DNA of 64,000 bases, from assembly GCF_963259705.1 (NCBI RefSeq), contig NC_081842.1:91502433-91566432 (forward strand), in the 5' to 3' direction. The notes beneath the pieces are model-generated. The model saw only the letters and a list, made by a program, of their open reading frames with translations, searched no databases and had not been told where the DNA came from. Shown here one piece after another: positions 55,703-64,000 of this stretch. The stretch is from Myotis daubentonii (lineage: Eukaryota > Chordata > Mammalia > Chiroptera > Vespertilionidae). Each line of letters begins with the position of its first letter. Within the stretch, counting starts at the first letter, position 1. Made by a program: the position numbers and the translations under genes.

Positions 55703-58700
55703 CTTAGATAAGTTTTTTAATGTATTATGGCATTTTACCCTGCTTACTTTTTTATCGTCTAGTTCCACTCCATTCATATATACACACTCAAATGAAATCT
55801 CAAAGAGAGCAAAACTGGCTAATAGAGTGCATAGCGTATTTGCACACCCATTAGAACATTGCATGGTACAGGGATAGGTGTTTAATAACTTGTTGTTAAG
55901 ATTTAAGGAAGATACTGTTATTGTTAAAACAAATAGTTGTATTTTTTACATAAACCAAACCTGGACCAAGTAAAGCTCTGCATCTGATTCTGCGGTATAC
56001 ACAATTGCAATTGGTGGCTAAGCAAATAATCCCTTGGTGAAGATAGCCAGAATGAACTAGACATACATTTTTGGCCAAGTCACCTGCTCATGAATGGAAG
56101 AAGGATGCATATCAGCAAAACTTTAAGGTCAGTTTTTATTCACTCAACACTGGGCAAATTTGGATTTTGAAAAGGCTGAAAATAAATGATCTTAGTTATA
56201 TCCTCAAATGCATTGAAATCATTCTTTGAGAGAACATATGTTCATTATAAGCTTGACACAGCTTATAAGCACAGTTATAATCAAGGAAGTTTAGAGCATG
56301 AAGGTGAATTTGAGATTTTCTGTTCAAACTATTTATTTTACAAATGATAAATCCAGAGACCAGAAAGAGAAATGATTAAAAAAAGAGAAACAGTTAATTA
56401 ATAGTAAACCTCAATTATCAAGAGCTAATTAAAGTAATTTTAAATTGGAATGAAATTCAGTCCAATATATTTTGAAGTGTAACAGTCTAACTTGAAAAAT
56501 AAAAATATTTTCAATCTCATTCCATTCTGTAGATCTACATAAAATAAATTTTAAATTCCAAAATTAATTATAAATTACTCAAACAAAAACATCAGGTAAT
56601 AATACTTTAGATTACAACCACCATTATATTAGTTATTTCTATGATAAATAAAAGTTTATTAATTTGAAAATTAAAGGAAAATTTAAAACTACTTCTTATG
56701 AAATAAATTTACAACTCCTGTTGTGTAATGTGACATTATTTCTATGTCTGTGGATATAGATAAATTTTCCTAATCTCCCTTTTATTATATTCTATAGATA
56801 TTTGATTCATAAGTATTATTTGGAAAACATATCCAGCTAGTAACATAAAACACATGAGGTATGCTGGTAAAGACAGAATGCGTATGTTGCCTGTTTAATT
56901 CTAATAAGAAAATCCTAATGAAATCGGTAGAATTTGAGAACAGTCATCATACATACAGCAGTCATCATATATGATTCAGTCAGTCAGCAAGGGAGAAGGA
57001 GGGATAAAGCTATATATTGTGTTCTAGTCTGATCATGAGCAATCAAATATACATTATTGCCTGTATTCCTAAGAACTCCATAAAACTTATAATTTCTCTA
57101 AACTTTCCTTAGGTAGGATGTTATTCTCAAAGAACAATAGCCCTTCCTCTTCAACAAAGTGAGACCAAAAAGAGGCACGATAAGATAAATGGTGGCTATG
57201 ATTTCAAACCCTATGAAAATATGTAGTTCTAAGTAGGAACTACAAATTATAGTTCAAGGTGAAATATCAGAAAGTCTTTTTTAAAATTGTCTTGTATAAG
57301 GTTTCATTTATCTGCTCTAATACCTAAGTCAAAAAAATCCTATTAAGAAAGTATAGATCACCACCACAAAGGAAGAGTCAATCATTTAGACATTTTTAAG
57401 CAAAACATAAACAAAAAGAGAAAGAAAGCCCAAGTCAGAATCATGTAACTTGTCCATTTTTAGAACATGCCTTTTTCCAATGTTCCTCTTTAAATTATCT
57501 CAAAAGTATACTTCTTAGTGGTATGAAACAAAGTACTCTAAAGAATGAGTGACAGCAGCAATATCAGTCCAACTCCATCTCATTCTGAACTCAGAATGCA
57601 TAACAACTGTTACAAATTTGCTTCCTGGAGCAAGGTTCGCAAAGGCAAAGAAACTCTGAGAATTCCTTGGGGAAAAGAAACACCTGTACCAAAAACAATT
57701 GAACAGATTATGTCAACTATCCAAACCTATCGGTTTTTCTTCAATATCTTATCATTTCTCCACACAGCACGATGAGACATAGAAAAGCAGCAATAAATTA
57801 AAGAATGAAGTGTGGAAACCTACTGGGGAGGAGACCTGAAAAGTACTAAATATATTTGTGGCAGAATTAATTCCGTCACCCAGGAGGAAGCTGCTAATGC
57901 ATTAGAGTGAGCTGTCAAGTGAAACAGGAAATTTTTTCCAAGCATTTTCTAATAAATTTTAATATACCTCCAGTATTTATTTTAAGACATCCTGCTTGTC
58001 AAAGTGGAACTTCTGTTCTCATTTGCAGATAATTGACTATTTAAAAAAAAGTTATTCCATTTCAAAATATTAATAAAATAGTCCACTTCAAATACAATTC
58101 TGTTCGTCCCAAATGCACCTGATTAATTTCTTTTTAAAGCCAACAAAAGTGAGAGCCCACAAAGTCTGTCCCATATTTCTTCATTTGTTTTAACTCATGA
58201 TTCAAATTTCACAGTTTTATTTTATTATATGATCCAAAATACTTGGATGTTTTAAGATATACAAGTTTGATAGTCACTAAGACTTATTTCTTCTCATATG
58301 TGCCTGTGATTATGGCATTTTGTGCATGGCATTAGCTCTATATTTCTTAAATCTGCACGGTTTGATGATTATCAGATCAAAGTCTTTACTTAGATTTTGT
58401 TGCATTGGGTCACTGGAGATAAATTAAGAAAACATATATCCTAAATTAGAGTGAATTTGATTTAAATCACTATATTCAAAAGTTATTTAAATCATTAGTC
58501 AAGAAAATTGAATTTAATTTCCACCAAAGTTTATTGCAGTTTGATATATATAATCCCCATGATTCAGAAATAAATGAGTTTTACTTTAGAAGGTACATAA
58601 GAAACATTTTAAAGTTTTTTTAAATTAACATTGAAGTTATATGTGAACATTGAATATTATTTAGTAGTATAATGTTAAAGTTACTTGTAGTTTATAATTG

Positions 58701-59665
58701 TAAATGCATTTGGAATTTAAATATGGTCAAAAGATTTATAGCTACTGTTTTAAATTAATCGATTTCCTCTTGCTTATGCACTTAGTAGAGAACTGAAATT
58801 TTTAAATTTTAGATACTTTGATTCTAAGTGAATCCTCCATTTAAATACAAATAATCCATGGTAACAAGCAATCCTATTTACAGCAAATTAAAATTAATAT
58901 TGTAGTTAAGTAATATCTGATATATTTCCGATATGATTTGTGGATTTAATTTGAAAATAATTTCTTAATGAATACAGTAAAATTGTCGTTTGGAATGAGA
59001 ATGTTTTGACTTTTCATGTTATAGTAACCTACCACAGTTGTCACATTTAAAATAAAATTCTGAGCTCTCAAAACCTGAAAAGTAACAAGATAATGTCATA
59101 TTTACACATTTTTAAAAACTTAAAATATTATATTTAATTTTTATCCTTATATTAATTAGTAAGTTAATTATTCCACTATATCACCTTTTTAAATAATTAA
59201 GTGCCTTTAAATAAAAATAAAATTTATTTTAAAAAGCAAATAATAATTTCAAATTAATACTTGTTTTACTGATTGTTCTTTAGTAATTTCTACTTTATTT
59301 AAAACAGAATATTTCTAATTTATTTAAAACCTGTTAGGATAAGAATACATATAAAAATAATTTTAAAAACACATGCTTAATTACCTGTACTATTAATAAC
59401 AGTAGAAAAGGATTATGGGAAAATTTGGTCAAATTTTTTTTTATTTATCTTTATTTTGGTTTGTGTCGGTTTCCAATGGTCCTCAAAAAATAGTATTTGT
59501 AAATTTTCCCTCCAAAATTTTAATAATAGAATATTAAAGAATTGTGTTAATTATGCAAGGTTTATTTTACTTTTTAGAAGTTAGGGATTAGAATAGCAAA
59601 TGACCAGAAGTTTGGAAACCAGATGAGTGTTGGAAGAAGCAGTCTGCATATGTCTACATGCCTCT

Positions 59666-59709
<44 letters not shown>

Positions 59710-60282
59710 GCCACACACTATTGTGTGTCAGTTATAAACTGGTGTTTTCTGCTCTCTAGCATCTTCTCTTTGAAAGGTTGTTTTTTTGTTGTAGTTCTTA
59801 GGGGGAAAAAAAAAGTTCTCCCCAAAGATTTTTACCACTGTTGCTATCAAATGTTCTGTATGGTTATGAAGGGAAGGAACTAATGAAACTAAGCTTCCTT
59901 CAATAAACAATCAACTTTATTGTCAATAAATAATCAATAAAATATAATAAAAACCTGCTTCATGATAATACCACATACGAATAAACCATACTGTATCCTG
60001 TATTATATACATGCTTTATCTTTCTCACAGCTTCAGCAATGTGCCCAAGATGCAGTAGGAGATACTACTAACATTTGGATTTGGATGGGAAAAATAAAGT
60101 TGTAAATGAAGCTCTCCCTAGTGATAATAATGAAAACTCTACTACCTATTCAGTTATATTTTAGAGGAATTGCAACTGTGACTTGTTCACAGACTATAAG
60201 TTACTGCAGCCAGATATATCCCTGAAAAACCTAAAGAAATTAGACCAAACTTGGTGAAATGTCTGTACTGCTTTATCTTTAA
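55703..60282. other. Long AT-rich stretch free of young insertions
   Basis: About 4.6 kb without recognisable Helitron, VES SINE or L1. The region 58000-59550 is extremely AT-rich. No coding frame above 76 codons is present and none has a domain. The only clear repeat is the TG array listed separately. Confidence 0.45.
59665..59708. repeat. (TG)n microsatellite
   Basis: About 20 TG units with an initial TGTGTATG interruption. Confidence 0.95.
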
Positions 60283-60641
60283 CTAGAGGCCCGGTGCAGG
60301 AAATCCATGCACTCTGGGGGGGTCCCTCAGCCCGGCCTGTGCCCTCTTGCAGTCCAGAAGCCCTCGGGGGATGTCGGACTGATGGTGGGAGAGCAGGCCT
60401 AAGCTGTCAGTCAGATATCCTTAACACTGGCTGCTGTAGAGGTGGTGGAGGAGGGAGAGGCTCCTGCCACCACCTTTGCACGCACCAGCCCTGAGCCTGG
60501 CTTCTGGTTAAGCAGCACTCCTCCTGTGGGAGTGTACTGACCACCAAGGGGCAGCTCCTGCATTGAGCATCTGGCCCCTGGTGGTCAGTGTGTGTCATTC
60601 CTCTGTTTGGTCAATTTGCATATTACCCTTTTATTATAGGA
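60283..60641 (-). mobile_element. Non-autonomous Helitron, left member of an abutting pair
   Basis: Left edge CTAGAGGCCCGGTGCAGGAA, with hairpin arms TGCA..TGCA. Right edge ATTACCCTTTTATTATAGGA. It has TGACCACCAAGGGGC (60538-60552) with an inverted partner TGGCCCCTGGTGGTCA ending at 60587. The family is the same as the 3' unit at 8356-8812. Its last base abuts the CTAG of the next Helitron. Confidence 0.9.
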
Positions 60642-61374
60642 CTAGGGGCCCAGTGCACAAATTTATGGACCTTGAAAGGAACTGTGGGCTGCAAGGCTGC
60701 ATTGGGCACAGTGGTGGGTCTTGGCCCATCCTCCATGCCCCTGCCTGGCCACACCTACCACAGCCCCCAGTCCCCTGTCTGCCGGCAGCCCCACTTTCAC
60801 CCCCCACTTCCATGCACTGACGGTGTTGGTCCCACTCACACCTGCTGACAGCAAAGAGCAATTAAGACAGCAACAGCTGCAATGCGAGTGGGGCCAGTGC
60901 AGTCAATGGGTGTGAGTGGCGGCTGCTGGCCTTGATCACCTTCAAGAGCAGGGGGAGGTGAAGAAGCCCTCAGGGAAGATTGGGGCTGGCAGCTGAAATG
61001 CGCACCTGCTTACGGCACCAAGTGATCATGGCCGGCACAGGGCACTGGCAGCAGGTGCGAGCGGGGCCAGAGCCGGCAGCAGATGCAAGCACCAGACTGG
61101 ACTGCAGTGCGCAGGAGCAAAGAATTTTCGGTAACCACCAGAGGCTTGCCCCAATGACAGTGACTTGTGCCCCGCCTTGGTCTGGTGCCCCCGCTCACCT
61201 GTTTCACCATCCCGCTGCGCCTGACGCCCACCATGTTTTGAACTCTGCCACCTGTTGCCAACACCCACCATGTTCCGCACACGCGTCCTGGTGGTCAGTG
61301 CATTTCATAGCAACTGGTTGTTCAGTTGTTCCGCTGTTTGGTCTATTTGCATATTAACCTTTTATTATATAGAA
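60642..61374 (-). mobile_element. Non-autonomous Helitron, right member of an abutting pair
   Basis: Left edge CTAGGGGCCCAGTGCACAAA. Right edge TATTAACCTTTTATTATATAGA. One CTCF-like arm (CCTGGTGGTCAGTGCAT) is near 61287-61303. The interior of about 550 bp is GC-rich, with open frames of up to 125 codons on both strands that have no recognisable domain; capture of host sequence cannot be excluded. Confidence 0.86.
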
Positions 61375-61446
61375 TGACAGACTACTCATTCCTTACTACA
61401 TGTTACATAACAACATCCCATATTTATTTCTATATTTAAATATTGA

Positions 61447-61492
61447 CTACTATATATATGTGTGTGTATATACATATATACACACACACTGA
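61447..61492. repeat. Mixed TA/TG/CA dinucleotide run
   Basis: CTACTATATATATGTGTGTG, TATACATATATAC and ACACACACT form a near-palindromic dinucleotide tract. Confidence 0.85.
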
Positions 61493-61690
61493 GTGTCCAG
61501 ATTATTATGACCACCTGATGTTTGTAGGAAAATTAGCTATAATTTTGCACTGAAGTTACTAGAGGGCCAGACCATTATAAATAGGGAAGCAGGTTGTTTA
61601 CCACAACAGTAGTAGTGATTTTTTTTTCCTGAAGATATGGGTAAACAACATGATTTAACAGCCATTGAATGTGGGAGATATATATTGCAT
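61488..61690 (+). mobile_element. Possible 5' end of a Tc1/mariner-type transposon
   Basis: CACTGAGTGTCCAGATTATT could be a terminal inverted repeat. At 61637 an ATG opens a short peptide MGKQHDLTAIECGRYI, similar in layout to the start of Tc1-type transposases (helix-turn-helix entry). The frame is lost soon after, and no matching inverted terminus is seen downstream, so it would be a one-ended fragment. Confidence 0.4.
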
Positions 61691-62771
61691 TTCTGACATG
61701 GATTATACTATTGAAGATAACTCCTTATAAATGGTCTCTCTTGCATGACCCATGACTAGCAATGAGCATTCTAATTGGCAGTAGCATATTTTCCCATTAA
61801 AGGACACATTTTAATAGTACTAGTAAATGCAATGCTAAAGTGACATAGTTTCTGGTAATTACACTTCTTACATTGCTATGAAAGTCAATGGGAAAGTATG
61901 ACAACTTAGAAATGCTCATTTTTAAAGCAACATTTTAGGAACAAATATCTGTCATTTCTGGTAGTGAGTCATTGTTATCATCATTACAGATGAATAGTTA
62001 GTTCAGTAACTACTATTGGCTCAGTAATTCTTAAGCATTTCTTGTCAGATTTACTCTCAAGTATTGCTGTTTTGGATGGGATTGTTTTTCTATTATGTTT
62101 TAACTGGTTACTGTTGATACAAAGTAACAGTATTGATTTGAGGATGGTAAGCTTCTATCTATCCACTTGATGGATTCTCTTATTAATTTTAATAGTTTGT
62201 TCATTGATTTTCTTGGATTTTTGAGGCTATCATAGCATCTGTATATAATGAACACTTATTCCTCTTTTTAAAATATTTAAATATTTTATACCTTTTGTGT
62301 AATTGTGCATTAGCTAGATTCTCCAAAAAAGTTCAAAGACAGCAGAAATAGCATACTAGTGTTGTCAGGAAAGAGTGTCATTTCCATTACTTTTCACATT
62401 TATTTTTATGTTGCCTATTGTATTCTCAGTTATATTATTTATCAGGATAAAATTCTTTTTTCTAAGTTGTTAACAGGTATTTTAACATTTATTAAATATA
62501 TAAAATAACACTTTGTTTATCTACACTTTTAAAATCACTTCCCTTATATTAAAGGAGATTCCAATACAAAATAAAAATGAACATTGTAATGTCTAAAGGC
62601 TGAGATTTGTATCCTTGATTTGAATTTTCAGTGAAAGAGTTATATGGGAATGGTAGATATTTTCAATGATTGATTTGGACACAAATATATAATGCTTAAA
62701 ATAAAAGTTTTTCAAACAAAACACTTCCATTCACCACAAGATAAATACAAAATAAATTTGCTCTTAATTTT
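61691..62771. other. AT-rich stretch, nothing recognised
   Basis: No gene, RNA or repeat is seen up to the L1 insertion site. Confidence 0.45.
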
Positions 62772-63711
62772 TTTAACTTTATTTTTATTGTTTACATTAT
62801 TACAGATGTCCCCATTTTCCACCCCTTGCCCACCTCCACACAGACCTGCTCCCCATCTGGCCATCACCATATTGTTGTCTGTGTCTATGGGTTATGAATA
62901 TACAGTGTGTTCTTTTGTTACTCCTTTTACTTTCTTTCATCCAGTCTGCCTCCTCCAAATGCCCTCTGACAGCTGTCAGTGTGTTCCATGTATCCATGCC
63001 TCTAGTTCTATTTTGTTTATCAATTCGTTTTGTTCATTAGATTCCACATGTAAGTGAGATCATATGGCATTTGCCTTTCTCTGACTAGCTTACTTCACTT
63101 AGCATTAGAATCTCCAGGTTCATCTATGCTGTGGCAATTGGTAAGAGTTTCTTCCTTTTTATCGCTCTCTATTATTCCATGGCATAAATGTACCAGAGTT
63201 CTCTTTATCTACTCATCTACTGATGGGTACTTGGGCTGTTTCCAGATCTTGGCAATTGTAAATAATGCTGCTATAAGCATAGGGGTGCATATATTCTTTC
63301 TGATTGGTGTTTTGTGAATCTGAGGATATATTTCCAGAAATGGGACTGCTGGGTCAAACGAGAGTTTCACTTTTAATTTTTTGAGAAAATTCCATATTGT
63401 TTTCTGTAGTGGCTGCACCAGTCTGCATTCCCACCAGCAGTGTACTAGGGTTTTCTTTTCTCCACATCCTCGCCAGCACTTGTTTGTTGATTTACTGGTG
63501 GTAGCCATTCTGGCAGGTGTGAGGTGATATCTCATGTGGTTTCAATTTGCATTGCTCTGATGATTAGTGACATTGAGCATTTTTCATATGTCTATTGGTC
63601 ACTGTATGTCCTCTTTGGAGAAGTGTTTATTCAGGTCCTTTGCCCATTTTTTTTAAATTAGATTTATTGTCTTCCTGGTGTTGAGTTTTATAAGTTCTTT
63701 ATATATGCTGG
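62772..63711 (-). mobile_element. 5'-truncated LINE-1 with the end of ORF2
   Basis: About 940 bp of L1 inserted on the minus strand. The 3' UTR occupies 62772-63200 (ending with the same ACAGATGTCCCC landmark as the other copies) and the last third of ORF2 lies at 63209-63711. The target-site duplication ATTTGCTCTTAATTTTT (62755-62771) matches ATTTGTTTTTAATTTTT (63712-63728) with two differences. Confidence 0.88.
63209..63535 (-). pseudogene. C-terminal fragment of L1 ORF2 (reverse transcriptase polyprotein end)
   Basis: ORF2 protein supplies endonuclease and reverse transcriptase for L1 copying. Only its cysteine-rich C-terminal segment is here. [18 protein letters not shown] fits the CX3CX7HX4C motif of the family, and [20 protein letters not shown] and an [24 protein letters not shown] end follow. 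The frame opens at an internal methionine; the endonuclease and reverse transcriptase domains were never copied in because of 5' truncation. The remaining 108 codons are open. Confidence 0.88.
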
Positions 63712-64000
63712 ATTTGTTTTTAATTTTTATGATTGAGAGATATAGGATGTTTTACATAGGAATAAACTAATATTTACTTTTGGCACCAATAAAAGCCGAC
63801 AGTGTACAAAAATGTATCATGAATATTGAATCAGAATCCCTGGGAGTGTGACAACGGAAATTAGTATGACTGAATTAGAGTTACTGAAATTAAAATAACA
63901 TAGTGAGATATGAAGGCAGGTAACTGACTTTTATCACTGGCTCTCCCTTTAACTATCTATACATTTGTGGGTTCACAATTTATTTTCTGTGACTATAATT
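63712..64000. other. Flank after the L1 insertion
   Basis: AT-rich; no gene or repeat recognised to the end of the window. Confidence 0.5.

Noticed and set aside
60980..61357. 125-codon frame in a Helitron, considered as a captured gene fragment
   Set aside because: No recognisable domain; equally long frames occur on the opposite strand. Capture cannot be excluded without a database search.
1..64000. CRISPR arrays, operons, ribosome binding sites, endogenous retroviruses
   Set aside because: The window is mammalian. The regularly repeated units found are Helitron minisatellites and microsatellites, and I found no LTR pair, primer-binding site or retroviral coding motif.

Overview
The window is nuclear DNA of a vespertilionid bat, a plain-nosed bat related to Myotis, Eptesicus or Pipistrellus. 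Two repeat classes point to this. There are many short GC-rich Helitrons with HeliBat-type ends (5' TC followed by a TATAATAAAAG-like stretch; 3' hairpin followed by CTAG; inserted between A and T). Among mammals such Helitrons are abundant only in this family. There are also many VES-type tRNA-derived SINEs with intact target-site duplications. I see no functional host gene, no convincing coding exon, no structural RNA gene, no retrovirus and no CRISPR. The window reads as an AT-rich intergenic or deep intronic region that transposable elements have repeatedly invaded.

Layout. 0-7.8 kb: one VES SINE, two L1 3' ends on the minus strand, a MIR, an L2 and microsatellites. 7.85-9.8 kb: a composite Helitron and an AT-rich Helitron. 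11.5-15.8 kb: small L1 3' pieces, a VES SINE and three Helitrons. 18.1-21.7 kb: two VES SINEs and a cluster of four Helitrons. 24.67-27.05 kb: a full-length 'half-L1' (5' UTR, ORF1, 3' UTR, A-rich tail, no ORF2) with a perfect 15-bp target-site duplication. 29-34.5 kb: VES SINEs, an old hAT-like element, a GC-rich old repeat and an L1 tail. 34.66-42.33 kb: the richest Helitron block, including two composite Helitrons facing away from each other. 42.44-42.68 kb: a 5'-truncated retrocopy of the ribosomal protein S27a region. 42.7-55.7 kb: MIR, L2, a hAT-like element split by a SINE, several SINEs and long AT-rich stretches. 55.7-60.28 kb: AT-rich with no young insertions. 60.28-61.37 kb: two Helitrons abutting head to tail. 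61.5-61.7 kb: a possible Tc1/mariner end. 62.77-63.71 kb: an L1 3' end that includes the C-terminal part of ORF2.

The points most worth a second look concern the Helitrons. (1) Two copies of one composite Helitron share the same internal junction, in which the upstream unit's CTAG has lost its G, which suggests the fused pair moved as a unit. (2) Many copies carry an inverted pair of a motif very close to the CTCF core. (3) One recurring 5' module carries CCAAT, octamer and YY1-like sites within about 50 bp. (4) Tandem head-to-tail copies and expanded internal minisatellites occur. All family names come from recognition by eye, because no database search could be run.
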